DNA of 64,000 nucleotides from CAUZIB01 sp963578805 (GTDB lineage Bacteria; Acidobacteriota; Vicinamibacteria; Vicinamibacterales; UBA8438), in NCBI GenBank assembly GCA_963578805.1, contig CAUZDY010000011.1, positions 1 through 64,000 on the forward strand. The letters are read 5' to 3'. Made by a program: the position numbers and the translations under genes. Within the stretch, counting starts at the first letter, position 1. Each line of letters starts with the position of its first letter. A model generated the notes under the pieces. It was given only the letters and a program-made list of their open reading frames with translations, was not told where the DNA came from and made no database searches. Shown one piece after another: positions 15,472 through 25,416 of the stretch.

Positions 15472-17256
15472 TCACCAGGGATGATCGATATGCTGGAACG
15501 GTCTACTCGGCGTGGTCGTCGAATGGACGACTTCGCCCCCGATAATCGTCTGCTCGATCCCAATGTCTTTGATGCGGTCAGGGTCAACCGTGAAAATGTC
15601 CTCCGCAAGCACGATCATGTCCGCGAGTTTTCCGACCTCCAGCGAGCCGCGATCCTCTTCGTCAAAAGTCATATAGGCCGTCTCGGTCGTGTAGCCACGG
15701 ATTGCCTGCTCCAGACTCACTCGCTCCCCAGGGCCATAGACATTTCCGTCCGAGCTTTTTCTGGTAACTGCCCCGTAAATCCCATACATGGGGCCATGCG
15801 GCATGCCGTCCGACCCGTATGACACACGGATCCCTTGATCAAGTAATGACTTCTGCGGTTGGCTGGTCTCCAGACGCTCCCCGCTCACGATATCTGGAGC
15901 AAATTGCATCTTTGAATACACCCAATTCGGTTGACTGGCTACCATGATCCCCAGCTCGGCCGTTTTCTGCAAGGTCTCTTCCGGCGGTAGCACCGTGTAG
16001 TGATGGATGTAGGGTCGAGCGTCGGCGCGGGGGCTCTCTTGCAGAATCCGCTCCATGGAGTTCACACACATCTGAATCGCAGCGTCGCCGATGCAATGGA
16101 TCCCCAACTGCCAGCCCAGCTCATGCCCACGCTTGGCTACCGGATAAAACGCCTCCTCAGGAATCCGTATGCCCGGCTCATAATCCTCTCGGGGATACGG
16201 TGGCAGGAGCCAAGACGTCGGGCCACTGTAGGCCCCATCGATACTCATCTTGATGGCCCCGACCTTTAACCGGTCGTTGCCAAACCCCGTGCGGAAGGGC
16301 ATCGACTCAAGCTCCTGGATCGTGGTTTCGACGCTCGTCTCGATGTCGTCAAATCGGTCAAACCCTGGCGACAGTCTCGCCTGCACTGTCAGTCGCGGCA
16401 GGGTTTCACCCCAGAGGTCGTAGGTGTCCTGCACCCAACGCCATTGGTCTGGGCTCGTCAACACAACCCCAGCGGCGTTCACGCTGGTAATCCCCACGGC
16501 AAGGAGTCCTTCGAGAAACCGGCGCAGCTCAGCCTTTGCGGTCTCTGGATCACGGCGCGGTGTGGGAGGCATGACGCGCGTAATCAGCTTCCGTGCGGGA
16601 CCTTCGCGAAACTTTCCAGTTAGTTCACCCTCGGCGTCGAGGTCAATCACTCCGCCAGGCGCCTTCGTATCTTTAGTAATGTTGGCCTCTCGCAGGCCCA
16701 ATGAGTTCACCACCGTCAGGTGAGCTCCCCGTACCAGCATTACCGGATGATCCGGCGCGGCCTGGTCCAAATCCCATCGGGTGGGCGCCTTCTTCTCTGG
16801 GAAGGGATGCGGTATGTTGGTCGTGTAGGCAAGCTCCGCCCGAATCCATTCCCCTTTGGGCACCTCCGCAGCCTTCTCCCGAATCGCTGTCAGAACCTCG
16901 TCCATCGAGGTGGCTTCCCAAAGATCCAACGCGTGGGGATCAGGCGCCGAACCAAAGCTCAGATGCACATGATTGTCGTAGAACCCGGGCAGAACAGTCT
17001 TGCCTTGCAGGTCCACCAGCTTGGTCTCGTCGGACGCGAGGGACTGTATATCGTCGTTTAAGCCCAGCGCCACGATCCGGCCCTCGTTAACCGCCACCGC
17101 CTCGACCATGTCAAAGTTTTCGTTGACAGTCGCAATCTTGCCGTTGTAGAAAACGGCGGCAGGCGCCCCAGCAGAGTTGGATGCTTGCGTACAAGCGGTA
17201 ACGCCGAACGCTGCGATCAAAGTAAAAGCTACATACGCGTATTTTAAGCTGCTCAT
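15472..17256 (-). CDS. Amidohydrolase-family 3 (YtcJ-like) lipoprotein
   Basis: A roughly 594-residue metal-dependent hydrolase. It starts at the ATG at 17256, which has a strong SD (AGAAGGGGG) about 8 bases ahead; the frame is open to 17295. The N-terminus is a lipoprotein signal ending in the lipobox GVTAC, so the enzyme is probably membrane-anchored outside the cytoplasm. Amidohydrolase-3 landmarks are DNHVHL (metal His pair, about 105), GIHCIGDAA (His), and GSDGMPHGP (catalytic Asp near the C-terminus), with the C-terminal LADMIVL barrel typical of the superfamily. The substrate is unknown; family members hydrolyse N-substituted formamides or amides. Confidence 0.85.
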   Translation of the reverse strand: MSSLKYAYVAFTLIAAFGVTACTQASNSAGAPAAVFYNGKIATVNENFDMVEAVAVNEGRIVALGLNDDIQSLASDETKLVDLQGKTVLPGFYDNHVHLSFGSAPDPHALDLWEATSMDEVLTAIREKAAEVPKGEWIRAELAYTTNIPHPFPEKKAPTRWDLDQAAPDHPVMLVRGAHLTVVNSLGLREANITKDTKAPGGVIDLDAEGELTGKFREGPARKLITRVMPPTPRRDPETAKAELRRFLEGLLAVGITSVNAAGVVLTSPDQWRWVQDTYDLWGETLPRLTVQARLSPGFDRFDDIETSVETTIQELESMPFRTGFGNDRLKVGAIKMSIDGAYSGPTSWLLPPYPREDYEPGIRIPEEAFYPVAKRGHELGWQLGIHCIGDAAIQMCVNSMERILQESPRADARPYIHHYTVLPPEETLQKTAELGIMVASQPNWVYSKMQFAPDIVSGERLETSQPQKSLLDQGIRVSYGSDGMPHGPMYGIYGAVTRKSSDGNVYGPGERVSLEQAIRGYTTETAYMTFDEEDRGSLEVGKLADMIVLAEDIFTVDPDRIKDIGIEQTIIGGEVVHSTTTPSRPFQHIDHPW

Positions 17257-17501
17257 AGACGCCCCCTTCTGAAACCTAGGTCGGCAGTGTACCATCTAGC
17301 AAGCTCAGAGCAATGGAGAGTTCATGATCAGGACGGAGGAGGTAACGTAACTCTCGGTTCCTCATGGAGAGGAATAAGTTTCTCTGAAACATCGCCGACT
17401 GTCACTCCTGATCGGGTGCTCGCCGAATCCGTAATCAAGTTCGAGAGGTTTTTTCTGCAACCATCCACCCGACCAAGCATCCCCGTCAAACCTTCGCCAC
17501 G

Positions 17502-18161
17502 TCAACAGACCGCCGTCGCCCCGACCACCTGACCGCCAAGCTCCCGGCAGATCTGGAACAGCTGTCCCCACAGGTAGGGAGCAGCTGAGGGATCGACCCA
17601 GATACGGTACCGTGGCACTTCGTCCCCGGATGTTGGTAGCAACGAGGCCGAGACGCCGGCTACACGAGAGTAGACGAGACGCCAGGCCGGGCACTCCCCG
17701 AAATTTACGCCGCAGATCTGAGTCATCACCCGCAACGCGCTTGATCCGGTCAAGACGAAGGTTGCGTCCTGTCGTTCCACCCGGTACGTGTTTCCCTGGG
17801 CAGGACCGAGGCCGTCTGAGAGCGCGACAACCGGCTGGCCGGAGAGGCCGCTCTCGAGAAAACATTCGTTCTCTCCGATCCGCACGGCGATCCCCTCTGG
17901 TTTCTGCTGCTGAGCTCCGAAGGTGTCGCCTGGTATCTCGATTCCCTGAGCGGTGAGCCACCCGGCGGCTCCACGGCCTTTCAAGCCGAGCTTCCGAAGC
18001 GCGCTCAGATCGCAGAGACCGAGGGTTCGGGCTGACCTCGCCTCAGCCTCCGGTGAGCCGAAGTCGAGGGCGAGCGGTGTGCCGGCCACCTCCCCCCAAT
18101 GCGCACCCAGGTCTGCGATCGCTTGGTGCACCGGACTACGTCCAGCGGGTCTGGTCGTCAT
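17502..18161 (-). CDS. mgdD: N-methylglutamate dehydrogenase subunit D (sarcosine oxidase gamma-like)
   Basis: The 219-residue last gene of the methylamine operon. It follows the SoxG/gamma-subunit pattern: a folate-enzyme-like (GcvT-type) fold lacking a catalytic function of its own, with LGLCDLSALRKLGLKGRGAAGWL at about 47-69 and FVLTGSSALRVMTQICGVNF in the middle. In the heterotetramer it packs on the alpha subunit. Placement directly after the alpha gene (26-base gap) and the complete mgs-gmaS set upstream favour N-methylglutamate over sarcosine as substrate. It is the most divergent of the four subunits. No clear terminator follows within the next 240 bases. Confidence 0.8.
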   Translation of the reverse strand: MTTRPAGRSPVHQAIADLGAHWGEVAGTPLALDFGSPEAEARSARTLGLCDLSALRKLGLKGRGAAGWLTAQGIEIPGDTFGAQQQKPEGIAVRIGENECFLESGLSGQPVVALSDGLGPAQGNTYRVERQDATFVLTGSSALRVMTQICGVNFGECPAWRLVYSRVAGVSASLLPTSGDEVPRYRIWVDPSAAPYLWGQLFQICRELGGQVVGATAVC

Positions 18162-18187
18162 GATGGGAGCTTACCTCCGCAGATGAA

Positions 18188-21091
18188 TCAGGTTTGACGT
18201 CGATTTTCTGGATCGTAGAATGGCATACTGGTCACACGCGCCTCGACCAGATCGTCGCTGTCGAGCCGCACGCGCAGCCGGGTGCCTTCCGTCGCGAGGT
18301 CGGGACGGACGTAAGCCAGTCCGAGTGGCCTCCCGAGAGTCGACCGCTTCGCGATGCTCGTAACGCGACCGGCGATCTCGGTCCCATCGATAATCAGGTT
18401 GCACTCCTCCGGCAAAGACCGCACTTCTGGGTTCTGGAATTCGATACCGACGAGAGACCGCGACAGCCCCTGCTTCTTGAGAATCGCGAGACTGCGCTGC
18501 CCGACAAAGAACGGTTTTTTCTTGCCGATCGCCCAGGCAGCGTTGGCCTCGTACGGCGTCGCCAGGGCGTCGGTGTCTTGCCCGACGATGATGTGCCCTT
18601 TTTCCAACCTTAACAAGCGCTGCGCCTCGACCCCGAAGGGACGGATGCCAAAAGCTCGTCCGGCCTCCATCAGACTCGTCCAGACGTGAAGTCCGTACTG
18701 CGCGGGGACGTGGACTTCGTAGCCAAGCTCGCCGACAAAGCCGACACGAAGGATCATGGCTGGAACAGCGGCCACGAGTCCCTCCCGAACGCAGACGTAG
18801 GGGAACGCCTGGGAAGAAAGGTCGACCTCTGTCAGCGAGCCGAGAAGCTCACGACAGCGCGCACCGGCGAGGTTCATCGCGGCCAGCTGCCCGGTAGAGT
18901 TGATCAGGGTAACGTCCATACCCCAGAGGATCGCCCAGCGCTGCATCTCGCTGTAAAAGCCGTCGGCGCCGGTCGAGGTCGTGGTGAGATAGAAACGATT
19001 CTCGGCGAGCCGCGCGATCACACCGTCCTCGATGATCACTCCGCTCTCGTCGCAGGCGAGGCCGTAACGCAGACGCCCTACGGGTTGCTTGGCAAAGCGT
19101 CCAGTGTAGAGGCGTTCGAGAAACGGGACGGCATCGGGGCCGGTGACATGAATCTTCCCAAGCGTGCCAACATCGATCAGACCGACCTGTTGCCGTACGT
19201 GAATCGCCTCGTCCAGGATGAGCTCTTCCCGGGCCCGGTCTTCGACCCGGTAGTACTCGGGCCGCAGCCAGGCGCCAGCGTGAATGAACTCGGCTCTCGC
19301 GGCGGAATGCCAGTCATGCTGGGGAGTGGTGCGTAACGGGTGAAACCGTCGGCCGGCGAGCACCCCCAACGCCACGGGGTGGCGGAACGGCCGCGACGTC
19401 GTCGTACCGGTCTCGTTGATCGACTTCCGGTTGAGCCGCGCCAGCACCCGTACGGCATTCATGTTGGCGAGCTTCCCCTGACTGGGTCCCATCCCGACTG
19501 TCGTGTAACGCTTGAGTAACTCGATGTTGTCATAGCCTTCCTGGTGAGCGTTGACGAAGTCGGCGAGGTGCAAGTCCTCATCCAGATCGATGAAGTTCTT
19601 CTTCCCTGGGTGCGCGTGGATCGGATAGGGATGACTACGTGGCGGACCTCGGTGAACGACGGGTTCAGGCACCGTTTCAATGTGACGTCCCAGATACCTC
19701 GCCGCCTCGAGCCCAGCGCGATGCCCGTCGGCGATCTGGTCTTCGAGTTTGAAGACACCCCGGACCCGCCCCGCGGCGAACACCCCTTCGGGAAGGCGAC
19801 CCGGGATGAACTGCTCCACGGTCTCCGAGTAGGAGAAACGTCCACCCGCTTGATACAGGAGCTCTCCGCAAGGCGCCCAGCCGACGCTGACGGCGACGCC
19901 GTCGCAGGCAACGGTCACGGCGGTGGAAGGGAGCGGCGCTCCGCGGTCATCGAGCCGGCAGAGCACGGCGCCGGCCACGCTTCGCTTTCCTCTCGCGGGC
20001 ACCGCTTCGTGGACGGTGTGACCCCTGTGAACCGGAACTCCCGCCGTGACGACCCGATCTCCAAGCTCACTCACTTCCCCCTCGGCTCGTAGGTCGGCAA
20101 CAGCCGCAACGTCGACTCCTGCATCGAGCAGGTCGAGAACCACGCGGTAGGCGTCGCTACCCGAGGCGAGTACGACGCAGCGCTCGAACGGTTTGACAGC
20201 GTAGAGGCGAATCAACCGTTGCGCCGCGGAACCGAGGAGGACGCCGGGGAGGTCGTTCTGCCCGAACACCGCTGGCTGCTCCATGCAGCCGCTGGCCGAA
20301 AGGGTTGCCTTCGCTCGTAGCTTGGTCAGACGAGTGTCGGTCGCCAGCGCGATCCAGTGGTCCGCGTACCAGCCCGCCGCCTGGGTGGACGTGCGCAGCT
20401 CGACAGTGTCGAGCGAGGCGACTCGTTGGAGGAGCTCTTGTAGGCGTGTTCCTACCTCGGACTCCGCGCCTCTCTGCCACGTAAGGCTGCCTCCGGGGCG
20501 AGGCTGCTCGTCGACGACCAGCACGCGCACACCCTGTTCGGCGGCGGCGATCGCAGCGGAGAGACCGGCCGGTCCCGCACCCACGACGAGTAGATCGCAA
20601 AAGGCGTAGTCCTTGAGGGTCGCTTCGGTGACGTTGCGCGGATCGATTTTTCCGAGCCCGGCAACCTTGCGCATCTGCCGCTCGTAGAACGGAAACAGCC
20701 AGCGCGGTGAATGGAACGCCTTGTAGTAGAAGCCGACCGGAAGAAACGCGCTGAAGACCTCCGTGAAGCGAAGCCAGTCTCGCTCGAGGCCATCGACGGT
20801 GTTGACGGCTCGGAGGTTCATACCCTCGGCGATCGGCATGACGTCCCCACGGAGATTTGTTCGGGTGCCATCCTCCACAAGGACGTTCACGTCATGGTTC
20901 GCGAGGCTGTAGATACCCCGGGGCCGGTGATACTTGAAGCTGCGACCGAGCAAGCGGACGCCGTTCGCCCACAGCGCGCTCGAGAGGACGTCACCTGCAT
21001 ATCCCTGAAGCCTGCGCCCCTCGAACCAGAATGAGATGGGCCGCGCGCGGTCGATCCACTCTCCGCCGTTGGGGGGCAGCCGCCAGTTCAT
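18188..21091 (-). CDS. mgdC: N-methylglutamate dehydrogenase subunit C (sarcosine oxidase alpha-like)
   Basis: A large 967-residue subunit that transfers the oxidised methyl group to tetrahydrofolate. Domain order: a ferredoxin-like N-terminal domain (about 10-100, without an obvious 2Fe-2S Cys set), a dinucleotide-binding flavoprotein region (VVGAGPAGLSAAIAAAEQG at about 169-187; VVDEQPRPGGSL), and a C-terminal GcvT-like folate-binding half (about 590-965, with HVTGPDAVPFLERLYTG and LLRLEKGHIIVGQD). The same architecture is shared by SoxA of sarcosine oxidase, so substrate assignment rests on operon context. The ATG at 21091 follows the delta gene stop by three bases. Confidence 0.9.
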   Translation of the reverse strand: MNWRLPPNGGEWIDRARPISFWFEGRRLQGYAGDVLSSALWANGVRLLGRSFKYHRPRGIYSLANHDVNVLVEDGTRTNLRGDVMPIAEGMNLRAVNTVDGLERDWLRFTEVFSAFLPVGFYYKAFHSPRWLFPFYERQMRKVAGLGKIDPRNVTEATLKDYAFCDLLVVGAGPAGLSAAIAAAEQGVRVLVVDEQPRPGGSLTWQRGAESEVGTRLQELLQRVASLDTVELRTSTQAAGWYADHWIALATDTRLTKLRAKATLSASGCMEQPAVFGQNDLPGVLLGSAAQRLIRLYAVKPFERCVVLASGSDAYRVVLDLLDAGVDVAAVADLRAEGEVSELGDRVVTAGVPVHRGHTVHEAVPARGKRSVAGAVLCRLDDRGAPLPSTAVTVACDGVAVSVGWAPCGELLYQAGGRFSYSETVEQFIPGRLPEGVFAAGRVRGVFKLEDQIADGHRAGLEAARYLGRHIETVPEPVVHRGPPRSHPYPIHAHPGKKNFIDLDEDLHLADFVNAHQEGYDNIELLKRYTTVGMGPSQGKLANMNAVRVLARLNRKSINETGTTTSRPFRHPVALGVLAGRRFHPLRTTPQHDWHSAARAEFIHAGAWLRPEYYRVEDRAREELILDEAIHVRQQVGLIDVGTLGKIHVTGPDAVPFLERLYTGRFAKQPVGRLRYGLACDESGVIIEDGVIARLAENRFYLTTTSTGADGFYSEMQRWAILWGMDVTLINSTGQLAAMNLAGARCRELLGSLTEVDLSSQAFPYVCVREGLVAAVPAMILRVGFVGELGYEVHVPAQYGLHVWTSLMEAGRAFGIRPFGVEAQRLLRLEKGHIIVGQDTDALATPYEANAAWAIGKKKPFFVGQRSLAILKKQGLSRSLVGIEFQNPEVRSLPEECNLIIDGTEIAGRVTSIAKRSTLGRPLGLAYVRPDLATEGTRLRVRLDSDDLVEARVTSMPFYDPENRRQT

Positions 21092-21094
21092 CGC

Positions 21095-21349
21095 CTACTC
21101 CGATCCCGGAAGGTAGGTACGAAGGGTCTCATCGGTCTGATTGTTTCTCTCCGCGATGAACCAGGTCCCGCTTGCGATGTGATACCACCACTCGCGCTTA
21201 ACCCCTGGCTCCCCCGAGCGTTGAAAGACATAGTCGGCCCACTCTTCGTCGCTCACTCGGTCTGGATCGGGCATCTCGCGCACCTCGCCGCCGAACTGGA
21301 ACTCCTGGAGTGGCCGAGGTCCATTGAGCGGACAGTTTAGAATTTTCAT
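21095..21349 (-). CDS. mgdB: N-methylglutamate dehydrogenase subunit B (sarcosine oxidase delta-like)
   Basis: An 84-residue zinc-binding small subunit. The N-terminal MKILNCPLNGPRPLQEFQFGG supplies Cys and the NGPR signature; the second half has WWYHIASGTWFIAERN with the conserved His of SoxD-type proteins. The typical CPxCG pair is here CPLNGP, so the second N-terminal Cys of some relatives is replaced by Asn, as is common in methylglutamate dehydrogenase versions. It sits between the beta and alpha genes with gaps of 8 and 3 bases, showing tight operon structure. Confidence 0.88.
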   Translation of the reverse strand: MKILNCPLNGPRPLQEFQFGGEVREMPDPDRVSDEEWADYVFQRSGEPGVKREWWYHIASGTWFIAERNNQTDETLRTYLPGSE

Positions 21350-21357
21350 CTTTCGAC

Positions 21358-22599
21358 TCAGTGACCGACTGACGCGGCACCCTTTTCGCCGACGAGCCTG
21401 AACTCGCGAAAGCGGGAGAGACGGAACGGGCGGATGAGCTCGTGGTCGCGCTCTTCCGCCACCGTGAACGCCATCGTCTTACCGCTGATTGGCGTGGCCT
21501 TGAACCCCCACGTCCCCCAGCCGGCATCGATGTAAAACCCCTGCACATCCGTGGTCCCCATGATCGGTGAGAAGTCGGGCGTCATATCGCTCAGCCCCCC
21601 CCACTGGCGTAGCAGTTTAACGTCGGCCAGACAGGGAAACAGGTCGAGGAGGTGACCGCTCAGACCTTCGGCGAAATCGAGCGTGGACCGTGTCGAGATC
21701 AGTTCGTAGGGATCGAGCGATGCTCCGGTGACGAGCTCGCCTCGCGATGACTGGCTGACGTAAAGGTGGAGCCCCGCCGACACCACGATGTGGTCCAGCC
21801 AGGGCTTGAGCGGCTCGGTGACCGCCGCCTGGAGCGGGTGAATGACAAGCGGCGTGCGCAGACCCACCATCTTCGTGATGTGCGTCGTCCATCCGGCCAC
21901 CGCCGAGAGAACTCTGCGCGTCTGAATGAAGCCCTTGTCGGTGTGTACACCGACAACGCGACCGTCCTCGACCTCGATACCGGTGACCGGGGTCTGCTGA
22001 TGGATCTCGACGCCAAGACCGTCGGCGCCTCTGGCGTAACCCCAGGCCACCGCGTCATGGCGGGCGATGGCGCCCGGAGGGTGGAAAAGTGCACCGTGAA
22101 TCGGCGCCTGGCCGCCGCAATTCAGATCGATCTCAGGCACCGCCTCCTTGATGAACTCGGGCCCGACAATCTCGCTCTCGATGCCCAGGTGCTTATTGGT
22201 CTCTGCCCGCCACCGCTGGGTTCGCAGGGAAGCGGGCGAGTGCGCCAGCGTGAAGTGGCCACGCTCCGAGTAGAAGAGGTTGAGATTCAGGTCGCGCGAC
22301 AGATCGCGAAACAGCTGTAGACTGGCGTCGTAAAATCTCGCTCCTTCCGGTGTGAGATAGTTGGAGCGGACAATGGCGGTGTTGCGACCGGTACCGCCGC
22401 TGCCGATGTAACCCTTCTCGAGAACCGCAACGTCCGTGACGCCGTGGTCTCTCGCAAGGTAGTAGGCGGCCGCCAGACCGTGACCGCCGCCGCCGATAAC
22501 AACGGTGTCGTATTCGCCCTTGAGAACCGTAGGCGATCGAAACATCCGCTGCTCGGGATAGTGCTTGCTGAACCCAAATTTGAGTAGTCGGTAGGGCAT
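21358..22599 (-). CDS. mgdA: N-methylglutamate dehydrogenase subunit A (sarcosine oxidase beta-like)
   Basis: The 413-residue FAD-dependent amine-oxidising subunit (DAO family). The Rossmann fingerprint is VVIGGGGHGLAAAYYLARDHG (about 34-54), followed by VLEKGYIGSGGTGRNTAIVR, the flavin-contact region typical of SoxB. The C-terminal FAD motif is GFYIDAGWGTWGFKATPISG. In the pathway it oxidises N-methylglutamate to glutamate, passing the formaldehyde-level carbon to folate on the alpha subunit and electrons onward. It opens the mgdABCD block, 30 bases after gmaS. Confidence 0.9.
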   Translation of the reverse strand: MPYRLLKFGFSKHYPEQRMFRSPTVLKGEYDTVVIGGGGHGLAAAYYLARDHGVTDVAVLEKGYIGSGGTGRNTAIVRSNYLTPEGARFYDASLQLFRDLSRDLNLNLFYSERGHFTLAHSPASLRTQRWRAETNKHLGIESEIVGPEFIKEAVPEIDLNCGGQAPIHGALFHPPGAIARHDAVAWGYARGADGLGVEIHQQTPVTGIEVEDGRVVGVHTDKGFIQTRRVLSAVAGWTTHITKMVGLRTPLVIHPLQAAVTEPLKPWLDHIVVSAGLHLYVSQSSRGELVTGASLDPYELISTRSTLDFAEGLSGHLLDLFPCLADVKLLRQWGGLSDMTPDFSPIMGTTDVQGFYIDAGWGTWGFKATPISGKTMAFTVAEERDHELIRPFRLSRFREFRLVGEKGAASVGH

Positions 22600-22629
22600 G
22601 ATCTCCAGCGAGATCTCAGAAGGGATAAT

Positions 22630-23988
22630 TCAGAAAAACGTCAGGTACTCGTCGACCTCCCACTGAGTTACCTGTTTATCGTATGTTTCCCATTCCCTAG
22701 TCTTGACCTCCAGAAACTCGTCGGCGATCGGCCCTAACGCGCCCTTGACAACTTCGTCGGCACGAAGTGCGTCCAGAGCTTCCCACAGCGACTGAGGAAG
22801 GATGCTGATACCGCGGGAACGGATCTCCTCCAGCGGCCGTTCGTACATGTTCCCCAGGTTTGGATCACCGGGATCGATTTTCCTCTCGATTCCATCGATT
22901 CCCGCCGCCGCGTACGCCGCGAGCGCCAGGTAGGGATTACAGCCAGCCGACACGGTACGGTCCTCGAAGTGTCCGGGACCTGCCGTGCGGATCATTTGAG
23001 TCCGGTTGTTGTCCCCGTAGGTGATGAAGGCCGGCGTCCAAGTGAACCCGGAGCGGCTCGAGTAGAGACCCGTCCCCAGCTGTAGCCGCTTGTAGCAGTT
23101 CACGGTGGGGCTGGTGACAGCGCAGAGAGCACGCGCGTGTCGCAGGATGCCCCCGACGAAGTGATACGCCTGTTCCGAGCAACCGAGCCCACGGGGATCA
23201 GCGGAGTTCTCGAAGACGGACTTGCAGGTCTCGGCGTTGGCGAGATGGTAGTGAATGTGGAGACCACTCCCCGTCCGGTCGCTGAACGGCTTGGGCATAT
23301 GTGTGGCGATGGCACCGTACTTCTTGGCGATCTGCGAAGTGGCCATCTTGAAGAAGATGACACGGTCAGCCGTCGTCAATGCATCCGCGTATGCGAAGTT
23401 AATCTCGAACTGGCCGTTAGCGTCCTCATGATCCGCCTGGTAGACACCCCAGTTCAGGTTGTTTAGGGCGCTGGTGAGATCCTGCAGATAGGCGATTGCC
23501 GAAGCCATCGAACGGAAGTCGTAGCAGGGTTTTTGTAGGGAATCGGCGCTGTCGGGATCCCATGGGGCAATCGATCCGTCCTCTCTCCTGACCACGAGAA
23601 AATGCTCGGGCTCCATGCCGACGTTGAAGACATAGCCCTTCTCGCGGATCTCAGACAACACGCGCTTGAGATTCGTACGGGGACAGAAAGGATAGGACTC
23701 CCCATCCACATAGAGGTTCGACGAGAACCTGGCTGTGTTGGGCAGCCACGGTAACGGAGTGTAAGTATCCAAATCGATGCGCGCGAGCATGTCGTGCGAG
23801 TGCGGGCCTTGCCCGACACCCCAGACAGCGGCCCCCGCGAAGCCCGCGCCGACGTCGAGTGCGTCGTCGAGGCAGGACGCAGGAATCATTTTGACCTTTG
23901 CTGTGCCGTGAATGTCCACGAACTGAACGAGAAGAAACTCGATGCCATCTGTCTGCAACTGCTTGCGGATCTGCTCGCGGTCAGCCAT
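22630..23988 (-). CDS. gmaS: Gamma-glutamylmethylamide synthetase (glutamine synthetase-like)
   Basis: ATP-dependent ligation of methylamine to glutamate, the entry step of the indirect methylamine route. A 452-residue glutamine synthetase-fold protein: beta-grasp N-terminal domain (GIEFLLVQFVDIHGTAKVKM, about 13-32) and catalytic domain with FNVGMEPEHFLV, NGQFEINFAYADALTTADR, GSGLHIHYHL and NRTQMIRT, supplying the metal-binding Glu and His and the ATP site. The ATG at 23988 was chosen for its SD (GAAAGG, about 8 bases upstream); the frame extends to 24057. It differs from ordinary GlnA by the variant GVGQGPHSHDMLARID stretch. Flanked by mgsC and mgdA, which decides the assignment. Confidence 0.88.
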   Translation of the reverse strand: MADREQIRKQLQTDGIEFLLVQFVDIHGTAKVKMIPASCLDDALDVGAGFAGAAVWGVGQGPHSHDMLARIDLDTYTPLPWLPNTARFSSNLYVDGESYPFCPRTNLKRVLSEIREKGYVFNVGMEPEHFLVVRREDGSIAPWDPDSADSLQKPCYDFRSMASAIAYLQDLTSALNNLNWGVYQADHEDANGQFEINFAYADALTTADRVIFFKMATSQIAKKYGAIATHMPKPFSDRTGSGLHIHYHLANAETCKSVFENSADPRGLGCSEQAYHFVGGILRHARALCAVTSPTVNCYKRLQLGTGLYSSRSGFTWTPAFITYGDNNRTQMIRTAGPGHFEDRTVSAGCNPYLALAAYAAAGIDGIERKIDPGDPNLGNMYERPLEEIRSRGISILPQSLWEALDALRADEVVKGALGPIADEFLEVKTREWETYDKQVTQWEVDEYLTFF

Positions 23989-24068
23989 TGCACACCTTTC
24001 GATTTCATTCGTAGGAAGGGCCCAAGATTCTGTTCTATGCCCGGGAGGACTGTACACTCCCTATGCTC

Positions 24069-25409
24069 TCATGTTCCGGGGATCCAGTCCGTGCCGGCCA
24101 GGGGCCGCTTGGCCATGGCGGCCGCCTCGACGGTGAGCGCCACTAGATCCTCACGCTCCAGGTTGTGCACCTTCGACTTGCCACACGCGCGAGCCAGTGT
24201 GACCAGCTCCAGAGTTAACACGCTCAGGTAGTTGCCCAGCCGCCTCGCGCCCTCCTCCACAACCAGTCGCCGCTCTAGTTCATCGTCTTGGGTCGTGATG
24301 CCCACCGGGCACTGTCCGCTCTGGCAATGGTGGCAGTAGCCTGGCGCCGTACCCAGCTTCTCATAGTCCGGCGTGACATCCACTTCGCTGCCCTGTACGT
24401 CTGTGTAGCACGCACTGTTACAGCCGAGCGCGATGAGTACACCTTGCCCGAGGGCGACCGCGTCGGCGCCCATCGCCAGCGCTTTGGCAACATCGGACCC
24501 GGTGCGAATGCCTCCCGAGATGACAAGCTGTACAGTCCCGATCATGTCCATCTCATCGAGCGCTTCGACCGCCTGGCGCAGAGCGGGTAGCGTCGGGATA
24601 CCAGCGTGCTCGATGAACACCTGCTGGGTCGCCGCAGTGCCTCCCTGCATCCCATCGAGCACGACGACGTCGGCGCCGGACTTGACGGCCAGCTTCACAT
24701 CGTTCAAGACACGAGAGGCTCCTATCTTCACGTAGATCGGCACCTGCCAGTCAGTCAGCTCCCGCAGCTCATGGATCTTGATCGCCAGGTCATCGGGACC
24801 GGTCCAGTCCGGGTGACGGCAGGCCGAGCGCTGGTCTATGCCCTCCGGGAGGGTACGCATGTCCGCGACCCGGGCGCTGACCTTCTGTCCCAGGAGCATC
24901 CCGCCACCCCCCGGTTTGGCCCCTTGACCGATGACAACCTCTATGGCATCCGCCTTCCGCAGGTCGTCCGGGTTAAATCCGTAGCGCGAAGGCAAACACT
25001 GGTAGACAAGCGTCTTCGAGGACGCCCGCTCCTCGAGAGTCATGCCGCCGTCGCCGGTGGTCGTGGACGTGCCGGCAGCCGTGGCCGCCCGGCCGATCGA
25101 CTCCTTGGCGTGCGCAGACAGAGCACCAAAACTCATCCCGGCGATCGTGATAGGGGTATCAAGCTCGACCGGCTTCTTCGCAGACCGCGTCCCCAGCACC
25201 GTCTTCGTCTCGCACTTTTCCCGGTAGCCCTCCAGGGGATAGCGCGACATCGACGCGGTCAAAAAGACCAGATCATCAAAAGTCGGCAGGTAACGCTTGG
25301 CTCCCATACCTCGGATGTCGTACACCCCACGCTCCGCGGCGCTATTGATATACGCGACGACATCGCGGTTGAACGAGAAGCTCTCTTCGCGTGCGCCGGT
25401 CTTCACCAT
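24069..25409 (-). CDS. mgsC: N-methylglutamate synthase subunit C (glutamate synthase FMN domain)
   Basis: The synthase subunit that makes N-methylglutamate from methylamine and glutamate. A 446-residue FMN barrel equal to the central domain of GltB: SFGALSAHAKESIGRAA, TTTGDGGMTLEERA, IGQGAKPGGGGMLLGQKV and the phosphate-binding segment VISGGIRTGSDVAKALAMGADAV. A Cys-rich loop GYCHHCQSGQCPVGITTQDDE fits the 3Fe-4S site of glutamate synthases. The ATG at 25409 follows the mgsB stop by 7 bases; a TTG at 25475 would overlap mgsB by 59 bases and is less likely. Confidence 0.9.
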   Translation of the reverse strand: MVKTGAREESFSFNRDVVAYINSAAERGVYDIRGMGAKRYLPTFDDLVFLTASMSRYPLEGYREKCETKTVLGTRSAKKPVELDTPITIAGMSFGALSAHAKESIGRAATAAGTSTTTGDGGMTLEERASSKTLVYQCLPSRYGFNPDDLRKADAIEVVIGQGAKPGGGGMLLGQKVSARVADMRTLPEGIDQRSACRHPDWTGPDDLAIKIHELRELTDWQVPIYVKIGASRVLNDVKLAVKSGADVVVLDGMQGGTAATQQVFIEHAGIPTLPALRQAVEALDEMDMIGTVQLVISGGIRTGSDVAKALAMGADAVALGQGVLIALGCNSACYTDVQGSEVDVTPDYEKLGTAPGYCHHCQSGQCPVGITTQDDELERRLVVEEGARRLGNYLSVLTLELVTLARACGKSKVHNLEREDLVALTVEAAAMAKRPLAGTDWIPGT

Positions 25410-25416
25410 CGTCTGC

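Noticed and set aside
17362..17961. 199-codon minus-strand frame near the operon end
   Set aside because: Overlaps mgdD in another frame on the same strand; Arg/Ser-rich and without motifs, whereas mgdD follows its family.
19544..20092. 182-codon open frame on the plus strand
   Set aside because: Antisense to mgdC (sarcosine oxidase alpha-like), which is intact throughout.
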